From Rhodococcus sp. 1163 (GTDB lineage: Bacteria > Actinomycetota > Actinomycetes > Mycobacteriales > Mycobacteriaceae), in NCBI RefSeq assembly GCF_002091985.1, contig NZ_MKKX01000003.1:121203-185202 (forward strand): 64,000 nt of DNA. Direction: 5' to 3'. Within the stretch, counting starts at the first letter, position 1. Each line of letters begins with the position of its first letter. Position numbers and translations under genes: made by a program. Shown piece after piece: positions 36,951 to 46,853 of this stretch. A model generated the notes under the pieces. It saw nothing but the letters and a program-made list of their open reading frames with translations. It was not told the origin of the DNA and searched no databases.

Positions 36951-38354
36951 TCACCACCACTGTTCGGGTCGCTCGAGGTGCCAGTGCAGCACGCTCTCCA
37001 GTTGTGCGGCAACAGAGACCAGCAGTGGTTCCGAGGATTGGTGACCCATCAATTGCAGACCGATCGGCAGGCCGTTGGCGGTGAAGCCGGCCGGGATGTT
37101 CACACTCGGCCATCCGAGAACGTTCCACGGCCAGGTGTAGGGACAGTGTTCGGTGATGATGCGGTCGGTCTCGCTGTTGGTTTTGTCGTCGATCGCTTCG
37201 ATCAGCGGCGGTGGAGTCGCCGTTGTCGGAGCCAACACGATGTCGTATTCGTCGAATATTCGGCCGATACGACGCCGGATCCGCGGTTCCGCGGCACGGG
37301 CTGCGCGCAGCGGGGCACCGGAAAGGGCACGCCCGTGTTTCGCGTTGGCACGGGTCCGCGGATCGGCCAGCGACGGATCCGGGAGCTGATCGAGCCAGGC
37401 TGCCACACCGGCCAGTGAACGGGGAAGGAAATTGAGCCCCAACGTGATTCCATATTTCGGATCGTCCACGACCACGTGATGGCCCAGTGACCGCAGCACC
37501 GCAGCCATCTCGTAGGCCGCAGCCGAGATCTCGGGGTCCAGTTTCGAGGGTGTCGGAATGAACGGCTTGCGCAGGCTCAGTGCGATCCTGAGCGGGCCTG
37601 GCTTGCGACCGACCGCGTCCGAGACCCGCACCGGTGCCGGCTTGTGCAGATCGCCGTTGTGACTACCCGAGACGATATCGAGCAGAAGTGCCGCATCAGC
37701 GACCGTCCGCGCCAGCGGGCCGATGACGGTGATGCCGTTGAAGGCCTCGGGCTGCGGCCACGTCGAGATGCGTCCGCGCTGTGGTTTGATTCCGACGAGA
37801 TTGGTCCACGACGCCGGAATGCGCACCGAGCCCGCACCATCGGAACCCAGCGCAGCCGAAACCAATTCGGCGGCAACCGCTGCCGAGCTTCCGCCGGACG
37901 AACCGCCGGGAGTGTGCATGCGACTCCAGGGATTTCGAGTGTGCCCGAATGCGCTTCCACCGGTGAGCGGCCACTGTCCGAGCTCTGGGCTGTTCGTTTT
38001 ACCGACGATGACGGCACCGGCGTCGCGAAGTCTGCGCACCACCTCCGAATCGGCGGTTGCCCGCGGGAACTCCCCGGCACATCCGAAAGCCGTCGGTTCA
38101 CCAGTGACATCGACGTCGTCCTTGACCGCGATCGGTACGCCCAACAGGGGAGCAGTGTGCCCCGTTGCACGTAGTCGATCAGCCTCCCAGGCCTCCTTCA
38201 AGGCAGCGTCGGCTCGCACGATGCGGAACGCATTCAGAGTTGGCTGACTCTTCTCGATTCGGTCCAGCGACTCGGTGACGGCTTGAACCGAGGTGATGCG
38301 GCCTGCTGCGAGTGCTGCGGCCTGTTCGATGAGGGTCGCGCGGGAAAAATCCAC
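36951..38354 (-). CDS. Amidase (amidase signature family)
   Basis: 467 aa. Ser-cisSer-Lys triad: Lys in IAVKDDVDVTG, cis-Ser in TPGGSSGGSSAAVAA, and nucleophile Ser in GSDGAGSVRIPAS. Hydrolyses amides to acid and ammonia; substrate unknown. GTG start with TACTGT 6 bases before it, consistent with a leaderless mRNA. Mycobacteria have an amidase gene at the same place beside recO. Confidence 0.93.
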   Translation of the reverse strand: MDFSRATLIEQAAALAAGRITSVQAVTESLDRIEKSQPTLNAFRIVRADAALKEAWEADRLRATGHTAPLLGVPIAVKDDVDVTGEPTAFGCAGEFPRATADSEVVRRLRDAGAVIVGKTNSPELGQWPLTGGSAFGHTRNPWSRMHTPGGSSGGSSAAVAAELVSAALGSDGAGSVRIPASWTNLVGIKPQRGRISTWPQPEAFNGITVIGPLARTVADAALLLDIVSGSHNGDLHKPAPVRVSDAVGRKPGPLRIALSLRKPFIPTPSKLDPEISAAAYEMAAVLRSLGHHVVVDDPKYGITLGLNFLPRSLAGVAAWLDQLPDPSLADPRTRANAKHGRALSGAPLRAARAAEPRIRRRIGRIFDEYDIVLAPTTATPPPLIEAIDDKTNSETDRIITEHCPYTWPWNVLGWPSVNIPAGFTANGLPIGLQLMGHQSSEPLLVSVAAQLESVLHWHLERPEQWW

Positions 38355-38422
38355 GCTTGCACAGTATCGAACCGTCGCGAGGGAGGTGGGAACCGTCGGA
38401 CCAGCGTGGGAGTATTGAACAC

Positions 38423-39247
38423 GTGAGGCTCTATCGGGACACCGCAGTCGTGCTGCGCCAGCACAAGCTGGGCGAAGCCGATCGGATCGTCACGCTCTTG
38501 ACCCGAGACAACGGAATCGTCCGGGCCGTCGCGAAGGGCGTCCGCCGAACGAAGTCCAAGTTCGGCGCGAGGCTGGAGCCGTTCGCCCACGTCGACGTTC
38601 TTCTCTATCCCGGACGCAACCTCGACATCGTCACGCAGGTCCACACCATCGACGCTTTCGGCGGCGATATCGTGACCGACTACGGCTGCTACACCACCGG
38701 ATGCGCGATTCTCGAAACGGCGGAACGGCTCGCGGGCGAAGAACATGCACCTGCGAGGCGTCTGCATCAACTGACTGTCGGGGCGCTGCGCGCGCTCGGC
38801 GACCGCGCTCGTCCACCAGAACTGATCCTCGACGCCTTCCTGCTTCGCGCAATGGGGTACGCCGGGTGGGCGCCGTCGTTGACCGAGTGCGCCCGGTGCG
38901 CCGCTCCCGGCCCGCATCGGGCGTTCCATGTCGCGGCAGGCGGCTCCGTCTGCGTTCACTGCAGGCCGCCCGGATCAGCGACCCCGATGTCCGGTGTACT
39001 CGATCTGATGGTCGCCCTCGAGCGTGGTGAGTGGGTTTACACCGAGACGACGTCGACTGCGGTGCGTAGTCAGACGAGTGGGCTTGTCGCCGCGCATCTG
39101 CAATGGCATCTCGAGCGCCAGTTGCGGACGTTGCCCCTGATCGAACGATCGAAGCCGCATCAGGCCGAGGCTGAGTCGGTCCGAGTATCGACCGTCGGGC
39201 AGGATGAAGACCGTGATTCGACGACGCGAACCGCGTACACGGCCTGA
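38423..39247 (+). CDS. recO: DNA repair protein RecO
   Basis: 274 aa from GTG 38423. The OB-fold N-terminus ([20 protein letters not shown]) and the segment [20 protein letters not shown] are RecO hallmarks. A zinc site is visible as CARC...CVHC. RecO loads RecA onto SSB-coated gaps together with RecR. Its 3' end overlaps uppS by 44 bases. Confidence 0.95.
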   Translation: MRLYRDTAVVLRQHKLGEADRIVTLLTRDNGIVRAVAKGVRRTKSKFGARLEPFAHVDVLLYPGRNLDIVTQVHTIDAFGGDIVTDYGCYTTGCAILETAERLAGEEHAPARRLHQLTVGALRALGDRARPPELILDAFLLRAMGYAGWAPSLTECARCAAPGPHRAFHVAAGGSVCVHCRPPGSATPMSGVLDLMVALERGEWVYTETTSTAVRSQTSGLVAAHLQWHLERQLRTLPLIERSKPHQAEAESVRVSTVGQDEDRDSTTRTAYTA

Positions 39248-40022
39248 CGAGGAGATCGCTGTACGCCCACCGGACCCGCACCCGTCGGGCGCCCGGCCGC
39301 CGATCCTGCAACCCGAGCTGATCCCACAACATGTCGCGTTAGTCATGGACGGCAACGGTCGGTGGGCGCAGGATCGAGGCCTGCCGCGTACCGCCGGACA
39401 CGAGCGCGGTGAGGCCGTGCTCATGGATACGGTCAGTGGCTGCATCGACATCGGCGTGAAGTGGCTCTCGGCGTATGCATTCTCCACGGAGAACTGGAAG
39501 CGAAGTCCCGACGAGGTGAAATTCCTGATGGGATTCAACCGCGATGTCATTCGCCGTCGGCGCGACGAAATGAACGAGATGGGCGTTCGCGTTCGGTGGG
39601 CCGGCCGTCGACCTCGCCTGTGGCGCAGTGTGATCAAGGAGCTCGAGGTCGCCGAGGAGTTGACGAAGCGCAACACCGTCATGACGCTGACGATGTGTGT
39701 CAACTATGGCGGACGGGCCGAAATCGCCGACGCAACAAAGGAAATAGCGCGGCTGGTGGCGCAGGGAAAACTCGATCCGGAGAAGATCACCGAAGCGACT
39801 GTCGCGAAGTATCTCGACGAGCCCGACATGCCCGACGTCGACCTTTTTCTGCGTCCGTCCGGTGAGCAACGCACATCCAACTTCCTGCTGTGGCAATCGG
39901 CCTACGCGGAGTTCGTATTTCAAAAGAAGCTGTTCCCGGACTTCGACCGCCGGGATCTGTGGGCGGCATGCGTCGAATTCGCTTCCAGAGACCGCAGATT
40001 CGGTGGAGTCAAGTATGAGTGA
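39204..40022 (+). CDS. uppS: Long-chain polyprenyl diphosphate synthase (cis-prenyltransferase)
   Basis: 272 aa. [14 protein letters not shown] holds the Mg/diphosphate-binding Asp and catalytic residues. [26 protein letters not shown] and [19 protein letters not shown] are the remaining conserved regions. It makes the C50 decaprenyl (or C55) phosphate carrier for peptidoglycan and arabinogalactan. The start lies inside recO, so translation is coupled; its stop overlaps the next ATG. Confidence 0.96.
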   Translation: MKTVIRRREPRTRPDEEIAVRPPDPHPSGARPPILQPELIPQHVALVMDGNGRWAQDRGLPRTAGHERGEAVLMDTVSGCIDIGVKWLSAYAFSTENWKRSPDEVKFLMGFNRDVIRRRRDEMNEMGVRVRWAGRRPRLWRSVIKELEVAEELTKRNTVMTLTMCVNYGGRAEIADATKEIARLVAQGKLDPEKITEATVAKYLDEPDMPDVDLFLRPSGEQRTSNFLLWQSAYAEFVFQKKLFPDFDRRDLWAACVEFASRDRRFGGVKYE

Positions 40023-40410
40023 ACAGTTGACCCTGCAATCCCGCGCCCAGATTGCGCTGGCCCAGTTCGCGACCGTCACAGTGGCGGAGGAGGGGTCGCT
40101 GGGGTTCGATTATGCCGGGGCCTTGTGCTCGTTGCGTTCGCTCGTGCTGTCGCCGGGTCTCGAAGTGCTTTCTCTGACAGCGGTTCTGGCGTGGGATCGC
40201 CCGGTGAAGGCCTCGCTGCACAAGAAGGTCGCAGACCGCAATGCCGAGTCGCAGTTCGGCTCGATCTCGGTCAATGTCAACGGAAAGATGGCCGACGTAC
40301 TGCTGCGGTACACGTTCCCGGCCAGTGGACTCGACGACGAACCGCTGATGACGATGCTGGTTCTCGTGCTCGCAGGCGTCGAGAAGGCACGTGTAGGACT
40401 CTTGCCCTGA
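40015..40410 (+). CDS. Conserved hypothetical protein downstream of uppS
   Basis: 131 aa starting at ATG 40015, 8 bases inside uppS. Soluble alpha/beta protein without a recognised motif. Segments such as [20 protein letters not shown] and [20 protein letters not shown] look folded and conserved. The order uppS, this gene, then zur/smtB on the other strand is that of mycobacteria. Possibly a YbjN/type III chaperone-like fold; that is a guess from size and composition. Confidence 0.75.
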   Translation: MSEQLTLQSRAQIALAQFATVTVAEEGSLGFDYAGALCSLRSLVLSPGLEVLSLTAVLAWDRPVKASLHKKVADRNAESQFGSISVNVNGKMADVLLRYTFPASGLDDEPLMTMLVLVLAGVEKARVGLLP

Positions 40411-40432
40411 CGCCTGCTCGCGGAGGGCCGAG

Positions 40433-40873
40433 CTAGGAGCCTGCTCGGCACTCGCTGCAGATACCGAAAATTTCGACCGTGTGGCTGACGTCGCTGAAGC
40501 CGTTGTCCTCGGCGACGTCCTGCGACCATTTCTCCACGTCTGCGCCCTCGACCTCGACGGTGTAGCCACAGAGGCGGCACACCAGATGGTGGTGATGCCC
40601 GGACGAGCATCGCCGGTACACCGATTCGCCGGTGTCGATGCGAAGAACGTCCACGGTGCCTGCGTCGGCGAGGGTCTGCAATGTGCGGTAGACGGTGGTG
40701 AGGCCGATGCCTTCTCCACGCTTGCGGAGTTCGTCGTGCAGATCCTGCGCGGATCGGAACTCCTCGATGCTGTCCAGAAGGTCGGAGATCGCGCTCCGTT
40801 GTTTGGTGGCCCGCACCCCGGCTACGACGGGCTTTCGGGGGCGGGCAGTATCGGTCGACGAACTGTCGGTCAT
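40433..40873 (-). CDS. zur: Zinc uptake regulator Zur (Fur family)
   Basis: 146 aa. A winged helix (FRSAQDLHDELRKRGEGIGL; TTVYRTLQTLADAGTVDV) precedes a dimer domain with HHHHLVCRLCGYTVEVEG and CSECRAGS, giving the two CxxC pairs of the structural zinc site. With zinc bound it represses zinc import and alternative ribosomal protein genes. Eight bases after the ArsR/SmtB gene on the same strand, forming the two-gene zinc-sensing operon known from mycobacteria. Confidence 0.93.
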   Translation of the reverse strand: MTDSSSTDTARPRKPVVAGVRATKQRSAISDLLDSIEEFRSAQDLHDELRKRGEGIGLTTVYRTLQTLADAGTVDVLRIDTGESVYRRCSSGHHHHLVCRLCGYTVEVEGADVEKWSQDVAEDNGFSDVSHTVEIFGICSECRAGS

Positions 40874-40881
40874 GGGTGTTT

Positions 40882-41277
40882 TCAGCCTTCCTCGGCATGT
40901 GCGACGGCGTCGACGACGATGTGAGACAGATGGTCGTCGACGAGACGATAGAGAACTTCGCGGCCGTTGCGCTCACCGCGGACGACCCCGGCAGCCTTGA
41001 GAACGCGCAGGTGTTGGCTGATCAACGGCTGTGTGACGCCGAGGGCGCCGACCAGCTCGTGTACGCAGCGCTCCGATTCGCGTAGTTGAAGCACGATCGC
41101 TATACGTACCGGTGCCGCGAGAGCGCGCAGGATGTCGCCTGCGGCTGCGAGTGTTTCCTTGGGTGGGATGGGTGCCGGGGGAGCAGATGCGAACGGGTCG
41201 CGGGAATGGTCGTCGAGAGCCTGAGATGGGGGATCTTCGGCAGCACCACCGCTCCGGTGGGAGGGGTTCGTCTCCAT
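40882..41277 (-). CDS. smtB: ArsR/SmtB family metal-sensing repressor
   Basis: 131 aa from ATG 41277; an in-frame ATG 60 bases upstream is possible. The winged helix has the ArsR pattern LAAPVRIAIVLQLRESERCVH and GVTQPLISQHLRVLKAAGVV. The alpha-5-type zinc residues lie in the C-terminal DDHLSHIVVDAVAHAEE (D, H, H, H, E). In mycobacteria SmtB releases DNA on zinc and controls zur, which follows immediately. Confidence 0.9.
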   Translation of the reverse strand: METNPSHRSGGAAEDPPSQALDDHSRDPFASAPPAPIPPKETLAAAGDILRALAAPVRIAIVLQLRESERCVHELVGALGVTQPLISQHLRVLKAAGVVRGERNGREVLYRLVDDHLSHIVVDAVAHAEEG

Positions 41278-41365
41278 CGTTGCCAAGAGGATCTCCCTAC
41301 TTTTCGAACGTCGTTCTTCGGTGTCAGGCTCACGCACTTGGTGTTAATGCAAACCACTTCCATTT

Positions 41366-41389
41366 TGATATGCAGGAGTATGCATGTCA
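41366..41389. promoter_or_regulatory. Candidate metal-regulator operator
   Basis: TGATATGCA and TGCATGTCA form an inverted repeat with one mismatch and a 6-base spacer, 89 bases upstream of the smtB start. AT-rich palindromes here would suit self-repression by SmtB or Zur. A TAGGCT box at 41430-41435 likely serves glyS on the opposite side. Confidence 0.4.
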
Positions 41390-41495
41390 AACCAAATGGG
41401 GACCGTTCGGAGATACGCCGCCCGACCGATAGGCTGGCGCGAGGCCAAGCGCCTGCAACTACCCCCTCGAACACCGAAGATGGAGAGCTCCGCCA

Positions 41496-42881
41496 GTGGC
41501 ACCCAAGTCCAAAGTCGACACCGTCGCCAACCTCGCCAAGCGTCGAGGTCTCGTATACCCCTGCGGCGAGATCTACGGCGGCACCAAGTCTGCCTGGGAC
41601 TACGGCCCGCTGGGCGTCGAGCTCAAAGAGAACATCAAGAAGCAGTGGTGGCGGAACATGGTCACCAGCCGCGAAGACACCGTCGGCCTCGACTCATCGG
41701 TCATTCTGCCGCGTCAGGTCTGGGAAGCGTCGGGTCACGTCGAAACCTTCAGTGATCCGCTCGTCGAATCTCTGATCACCCACAAGCGTTACCGCGCCGA
41801 TCATCTTCTCGAAGCGTACGAGGAGAAGCACGGGCATCCGCCGGAGAACGGCCTCGCCGATATCCGCGATCCCGAGACCGGAGACCCGGGCCAGTGGACC
41901 GAACCGCGCGCGTTCTCAGGCCTGCTCAAGACGTTCCTCGGACCGGTCGACAACGAGGAAGGGCTGCACTATCTGCGGCCCGAGACCGCTCAAGGCATCT
42001 TCGTGAACTTCGCCAACGTGCTGACGACGTCGCGCAAGAAGCCGCCGTTCGGAATCGGCCAGATCGGTAAGAGCTTCCGCAACGAAATCACCCCCGGAAA
42101 CTTCATCTTCCGCACTCGCGAGTTCGAGCAGATGGAGATGGAATTCTTCGTCAAGCCCGGCGAGGACGAAGAGTGGCACGAGTACTGGATCGACTACCGC
42201 ATGAAGTGGTACACCGACCTCGGTATCGACCCGGAGAACCTGCGCCTGTACGAGCATGCCAAGGAGAAGCTCTCGCACTACTCCAAGCGCACCGTCGACA
42301 TCGAGTACCGCTTCGGCTTCCAGGGAAGCGCCTGGGGTGAGCTCGAGGGCGTTGCCAACCGCACCGACTACGACCTCTCGGTGCACTCGAAGGCATCCGG
42401 CCATGACCTGAGCTACTACGAGCAGGCCACCGATACCCGCTACACGCCGTACGTCATCGAGCCTGCGGCCGGTCTGACTCGTTCGCTGATGGCATTCCTC
42501 GTCGACGCGTACTCCGAGGACGAGGCACCCAACGCCAAGGGCGGCGTCGACAAGCGCGTCGTACTCAAGCTCGACCGCCGCCTCGCGCCGGTCAAGGTTG
42601 CCGTCCTGCCGCTCTCGCGTAACGCCGATCTGACGCCGAAGGCGAAGGACCTGGCACAGCAATTGCGTCAGTACTGGAACGTGGAATTCGACGACGCCGG
42701 AGCCATCGGCCGTCGATACCGTCGTCAGGACGAGATCGGTACGCCGTTCTGCATCACCGTCGACTTCGACACCCTCGACGACCATGCCGTCACCATCCGC
42801 GAGCGCGACACGATGGCGCAGGAGCGGGTCGCTCTCGATCAGGTCGAGGGCTACCTCGCGCAGCGGTTGCTCGGAGCCTAG
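41496..42881 (+). CDS. glyS: Glycyl-tRNA synthetase (class II, alpha2 type)
   Basis: 461 aa. Class II motifs are visible: [15 protein letters not shown] (motif 2 region with RNEITP), [12 protein letters not shown] and [14 protein letters not shown] (motif 3). A C-terminal anticodon-binding domain begins near [10 protein letters not shown]. Charges tRNA-Gly. GTG start. The gene starts opposite to smtB-zur and ends before a strong terminator. Confidence 0.97.
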   Translation: MAPKSKVDTVANLAKRRGLVYPCGEIYGGTKSAWDYGPLGVELKENIKKQWWRNMVTSREDTVGLDSSVILPRQVWEASGHVETFSDPLVESLITHKRYRADHLLEAYEEKHGHPPENGLADIRDPETGDPGQWTEPRAFSGLLKTFLGPVDNEEGLHYLRPETAQGIFVNFANVLTTSRKKPPFGIGQIGKSFRNEITPGNFIFRTREFEQMEMEFFVKPGEDEEWHEYWIDYRMKWYTDLGIDPENLRLYEHAKEKLSHYSKRTVDIEYRFGFQGSAWGELEGVANRTDYDLSVHSKASGHDLSYYEQATDTRYTPYVIEPAAGLTRSLMAFLVDAYSEDEAPNAKGGVDKRVVLKLDRRLAPVKVAVLPLSRNADLTPKAKDLAQQLRQYWNVEFDDAGAIGRRYRRQDEIGTPFCITVDFDTLDDHAVTIRERDTMAQERVALDQVEGYLAQRLLGA

Positions 42882-42890
42882 AACCCCGAA

Positions 42891-42927
42891 GTCGAGGTGA
42901 CCGAACGTCGTGTTCGGTCACCTCGAC
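42891..42927. terminator. Bidirectional terminator glyS/TPM gene
   Basis: Perfect 16-bp stem (GTCGAGGTGACCGAAC, loop GTCGT, complement) between the convergent glyS and TPM-domain genes. No long T run, as is common in actinobacteria. Confidence 0.8.
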
Positions 42928-42968
42928 ACAGGTTCGAATTTCCTCACCGACCGGAGGCGCACACCCGC

Positions 42969-45011
42969 TCAGAACCGGCCACCGCCGCCACCGAAACCGC
43001 CGCCACCGCCTCCGCCGCCTCCGAAGCCGCCGCCCCCGCCGAAGCCACCTCCACCGAAGCCACCTCCACCGAAGCCGCCGCCACCGCCGCGTAGGACGCT
43101 GTTGATGAGGATTCCGCCGAGGACCGCGCCGGCCATGTTCCCCCCGCCACCGCCGCCACGTGGGCGATTGCGATCCTCCCAGTCTCGGACGTCGGCCTGC
43201 GCGCTTCGAGATGCCTGCGTGGCCAACTGTGCTGCGGCCTGAGCATGCTGGAGCGCCTTCGCCGGGTCCGAGGACTCCAGCTGGCGAGCAGCCTCGAAAT
43301 GCCGTTCCGCCTCGGCGAGGCGGGTTCGCGCTTCGGCTCCGACGCCGCCGCGCCTGGTCGATATGTAATCCTTCGCGGCGGTGATCTGCGACTGAGCCCC
43401 GCCGATGTCACGCGCGAGCCGGGCGCGCAGAAGCTCCTCCTGCTCCTTCACCTCGGTTGCGTCTTCGATCGTTGCGTCCAGTTGTTGATCGGCAGCAACG
43501 AGTTGGTTGTAGCTTCCGAGCGGATCCGACGCCTGCGACGCCTCGGCGTTGCGCAGTGCCTGTTCGGCCGCTGCGCGCGCCTTGTCCAAATCGGGCCCAC
43601 CGTGCCGACTGAGCGTTGCGGCGTCGGCGATGTCTTTGCGCACCTCTTCGATGGCGGCCGGAAGTGTCGCTATCGCATTACGGATATCGCTCTGCGCGTG
43701 GTCGACTGCGTCGAGCAATGCCCGTGCGTGTTCGGCGGCTTTTTCTGCGGTTCGGACGGCAGAGACCAGTTCGCCTTGTTTGCCTGCGGGTCGTGCAGCT
43801 GCCTCTCGGCCGACGGCGATGTTCGCTTCGGCGAGTTCGATTGCCTCGCGAGCCATATCGACGTTGGCTTCGATAGATGCGAGCGCTGCCGGCGCAAATT
43901 CGGTGCGGAGTTGTTCGAGAATCTGCTGTGATTCGGGGATTCGGACAGTCAAGCCGACGACGGTCTGCGTGAGCGAATCCAACTTCGAACCGGCGTTGAT
44001 GAGCAGGTCTCGCATCGATTCGAATTCCGCTACGCGAGAGTCGAGTTCGTGATCGGCTCGGCCGCACGAGGAGATGATGTGAATGAGCATGGAGCGTCGT
44101 TGATCCGGCGTTTCCGGAATGGCGTCGTCGAGACGCTGCCGCACTTCGAAGGCGGAAGCGAGTGCTTTCTTTGCTTCCTCGTATGCGCTGATGAACGGCG
44201 CTGCAGTTCGATCACCGAACTCCGATCGTGCGATGGTCAACTCTTCCTCGCTTGCGCGCACGGCGTTGTCCGTCTCGACGAGCATCGAGTGGGCTCGGGC
44301 ATCGAGGACATCGAGTGGAAGCGCACTGAGTGCGGCAGTGTCGGTCGGATCGATGGTGTGCGCTGCTTCGATACTCGCCGTGTGTAGCTTCTTCTTTCGG
44401 CGAGAGGAGTAGGCGACGGCTCCGCCACCGGCGACAAGTACTGCACCCGCACCGATCAGCCACGGAGTCCCGGACCCGTCCGAGCCGGAGGCGGAGTAAG
44501 CCTCGTCGAGGCTTCCCGCGGTGGAGATGGCCGCGCCGGACCAATCTCGCTGTGCCAACGCCGGCTCGATCTGATCGACGCGGATCGACTCTTGCTCCGC
44601 CGCGGTGATCTCCGTCAAGGACTTGTCGACGCCGAGGTAGTACGCCCGGCCGTCCGTCGCCACTGCAAGAAGTACGTCGCGCTGCCCGAAATCGCTCGCG
44701 GTGTACGTCTGTTCTGCCCAGCTCTCGGAAGACAAGTTGTCGAAATCGGAAACGAAAGTAACCCAGAGCCGGATACGGCTGTTGTTGTAGAGATCGTCGA
44801 TCGCGGCCTGAATATCTCCGGTGCTCTGCTCGTCGAGCACCTGTACTTCGTCGGTGATCTGCGTGTCGAGGCGCGACGGAGGCTCGGCCGAGGCGGTCCC
44901 CGCGGCGCCGAGCAAAGCGGTGAATCCCAAGACGGTGGTGAGTGCGCTGTATGCGAGAACTCTCCGGACCGCAACGAACGCGGGCCGGTGCTCTGCCTGA
45001 TCGACTGCCAT
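42969..45011 (-). CDS. TPM domain membrane protein with Gly-rich tail
   Basis: 680 aa from ATG 45011 (an ATG at 45047 adds 12 residues). A signal peptide-like stretch ends near TASAEPPSR. An extracytoplasmic TPM (YgcG-type) phosphatase-like domain follows (DEQSTGDIQAAIDDLYNNS; FGQRDVLLAVATDGRAYYLG), then one membrane helix, then a long helical cytoplasmic region of Ala/Glu/Arg repeats predicted as coiled coil. The C-terminus is an almost pure Gly/Phe tail ([11 protein letters not shown]), a low-complexity end. The position near glyS and dgt-dnaG is mycobacterial. Function unknown. Confidence 0.85.
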   Translation of the reverse strand: MAVDQAEHRPAFVAVRRVLAYSALTTVLGFTALLGAAGTASAEPPSRLDTQITDEVQVLDEQSTGDIQAAIDDLYNNSRIRLWVTFVSDFDNLSSESWAEQTYTASDFGQRDVLLAVATDGRAYYLGVDKSLTEITAAEQESIRVDQIEPALAQRDWSGAAISTAGSLDEAYSASGSDGSGTPWLIGAGAVLVAGGGAVAYSSRRKKKLHTASIEAAHTIDPTDTAALSALPLDVLDARAHSMLVETDNAVRASEEELTIARSEFGDRTAAPFISAYEEAKKALASAFEVRQRLDDAIPETPDQRRSMLIHIISSCGRADHELDSRVAEFESMRDLLINAGSKLDSLTQTVVGLTVRIPESQQILEQLRTEFAPAALASIEANVDMAREAIELAEANIAVGREAAARPAGKQGELVSAVRTAEKAAEHARALLDAVDHAQSDIRNAIATLPAAIEEVRKDIADAATLSRHGGPDLDKARAAAEQALRNAEASQASDPLGSYNQLVAADQQLDATIEDATEVKEQEELLRARLARDIGGAQSQITAAKDYISTRRGGVGAEARTRLAEAERHFEAARQLESSDPAKALQHAQAAAQLATQASRSAQADVRDWEDRNRPRGGGGGGNMAGAVLGGILINSVLRGGGGGFGGGGFGGGGFGGGGGFGGGGGGGGGFGGGGGRF

Positions 45012-45040
45012 AGGTACCGAACTTACCGGGAGGCCAATCC

Positions 45041-45054
45041 ATGACACATGTCAT
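45041..45054. promoter_or_regulatory. Palindrome ATGACA-CA-TGTCAT upstream of the ABC transporter
   Basis: A perfect 6-bp inverted repeat with a 2-base centre. A looser TCATG...CATGA pair partly overlaps it (45051-45067). It is placed between the divergent TPM gene and ABC transporter operon, 59 bases before the ABC start. A binding site for the linked response regulator or another factor is plausible. Confidence 0.4.
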
Positions 45055-45113
45055 GCCGAGAACATGACGCACGGAAGAGGCTCGACGCCCTCGACGCGAG
45101 CAGTGTTGTTCTC

Positions 45114-46025
45114 ATGACAACGACACCTTCGGTGCATCTGGACCACCTGAGCAAATCTTTCGGAAATGTCCGAGCCGTAGCGGATGTGAGTCTGCGCATC
45201 GAGCCGGGGGAAGTGGTGGCCTTCCTCGGCCCCAACGGCGCGGGAAAGACGACCACCATCGACATGATGCTCGGTCTGGTGCGACCGGACGCCGGGACGG
45301 TGAGCATCTTCGGTGAGACACCCGCAGACGCGATCAGCGCGGGGCGAGTCTCGGCCGTGATGCAGTCCGGCGGTCTGCTCAGAGACCTCACGGTGCGCGA
45401 AACGGTCCGGCTCACCGCGGCATTGTTTCCGCGGACACAACCGGTCGACGAGGTCATCGAACGCGCCGGAATCACCGCCATCGCCGACCGACGTGTCGCG
45501 AAGTGCTCGGGCGGTGAGCAGCAACGCCTGCGGTTCGCATTGGCACTTCTGCCCGAACCCGATCTGCTCGTCCTCGACGAGCCGACGACCGGGATGGATG
45601 TGGAGGGGCGGCGTGATTTCTGGAACGCCATTCGCACCGACGCGCGAAGCGGGCGCACCGTACTCTTCGCTACCCACTATCTCGACGAGGCCGATGCCTA
45701 CGCAGATCGCATCGTGCTGCTTCGCCACGGGCGGATCGTCGCCGACGGCAGCGCCGCGGAGGTCAAGAACCTGGCATCGGGCCGCACCGTGTCTGCCACG
45801 GCCATCGACGTCGATCAGCGAGCACTCCTGGCACTTCCGGGGGTCGACCGGGTGGAAACGCGGGGAGATCGAGTGATCGTCCACGGACAGGACTCCGACG
45901 CCGTCGCGCGCTACCTGCTCGGCATCGACGCCGTCGACCTCGAAATTGTTTCTCGGGGACTCGAAGACGCATTTCTCGCACTGACCACCGACCATCCGTC
46001 AGATCTCGCAGGGAGTTCGATATGA
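45114..46025 (+). CDS. ABC transporter ATP-binding protein (ABC-2 exporter type)
   Basis: 303 aa from ATG 45114. Walker A FLGPNGAGKTTT, signature KCSGGEQQRLRFAL, Walker B LLVLDEPTTGMD and H-loop FATHYLDEAD. The DrrA/CcmA-like form pairs with an ABC-2 permease. It overlaps the permease gene by ATGA, and the two are followed by a sensor kinase and regulator, as in antibiotic or lipid exporters that sense envelope stress. Substrate unknown. Confidence 0.93.
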   Translation: MTTTPSVHLDHLSKSFGNVRAVADVSLRIEPGEVVAFLGPNGAGKTTTIDMMLGLVRPDAGTVSIFGETPADAISAGRVSAVMQSGGLLRDLTVRETVRLTAALFPRTQPVDEVIERAGITAIADRRVAKCSGGEQQRLRFALALLPEPDLLVLDEPTTGMDVEGRRDFWNAIRTDARSGRTVLFATHYLDEADAYADRIVLLRHGRIVADGSAAEVKNLASGRTVSATAIDVDQRALLALPGVDRVETRGDRVIVHGQDSDAVARYLLGIDAVDLEIVSRGLEDAFLALTTDHPSDLAGSSI

Positions 46026-46810
46026 CTGCAACACACACGACTTCACGTCCGACCCTGAGGCTCGGCGGATTCAGCCCCACCTTCCTCGGCCTGGAGATCA
46101 AGAGATTGATTCGCAACCGTCGGACGGTGCTGTTCACCCTCGTCATGCCGCCGGTATTCTTCGTCATCTTCGGGACTGCGTCGGACTACTCGTCGAACTA
46201 CGCGTTCGCACACGGCAACGTCACCGCGTTCATCGCCATCAGCATGGCGGTCTACGGGGCAATGCTCGCCGCTACCAGCGGGGGCGCAATGGTTTCCGTC
46301 GAACGCGCACAGGGATGGAGTCGGCAACTTCGGTTGACCCCGTTGAAGCCGGTCGCCTATATCGTCACCAAGATGGCAGTGGCGATGACCATGGGACTGG
46401 CCTCGATTGTCGTGGTGTTCGCGGTGGCTTCCGTCTTCGGCGCCGATATGCCGATCTGGGTGTGGATCTCGACGGGCGTCATCGCATGGCTCGGTAGTTC
46501 GGTCTTCGCAGCCTTCGGATTGTTCATGGGATATCTTCTGCCGTCCGAGAACGTCATGCAGGTACTCGGCCCAGTTCTCGCCGTTCTCGCGTTCGCAGGC
46601 GGGCTGTTCGTGCCTTTGGCCGACAGCGGCTGGTTCCCTTTCGTCTCCAAGTTCACCCCGCTCTACGGGCTCGCCACAGTGGCACGCGCTCCCTTCACCG
46701 ATCCCAGCGCCGCCACCCTCGCGGTCGCCGTCCTCAATCTCGTGGTGTGGGCAGGCGTATTCATCGTCGGTGCGGCTGTGCTGTTCCGACGCGATACCCA
46801 ACGTGTCTGA
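46022..46810 (+). CDS. ABC-2 type transporter permease
   Basis: 262 aa with six membrane helices. RLIRNRRTVLFTLVMPPVFF at the first helix and the C-terminal LPSENVMQVLGPVLAVLAFA region are typical ABC-2 permease segments. Works with the ATPase encoded just upstream. A possible GTG start of the histidine kinase frame (46803) lies inside its end. Confidence 0.9.
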   Translation: MTATHTTSRPTLRLGGFSPTFLGLEIKRLIRNRRTVLFTLVMPPVFFVIFGTASDYSSNYAFAHGNVTAFIAISMAVYGAMLAATSGGAMVSVERAQGWSRQLRLTPLKPVAYIVTKMAVAMTMGLASIVVVFAVASVFGADMPIWVWISTGVIAWLGSSVFAAFGLFMGYLLPSENVMQVLGPVLAVLAFAGGLFVPLADSGWFPFVSKFTPLYGLATVARAPFTDPSAATLAVAVLNLVVWAGVFIVGAAVLFRRDTQRV

Positions 46811-46840
46811 TTCTTCGCTCACTCGTGCTGCCGACACCGA

Positions 46841-46846
46841 TAACGT
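46841..46846 (+). promoter_or_regulatory. -10 box for the histidine kinase gene
   Basis: TAACGT lies exactly 7 bases upstream of the ATG at 46854, fitting a leaderless transcript separate from the ABC genes. Confidence 0.4.
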
Positions 46847-46853
46847 AGGCAGC

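Noticed and set aside
42910..43242. Pro-rich plus-strand frames opposite the Gly-rich tail of the TPM protein
   Set aside because: They are the complement of the GGN repeat tail of the real minus-strand gene.
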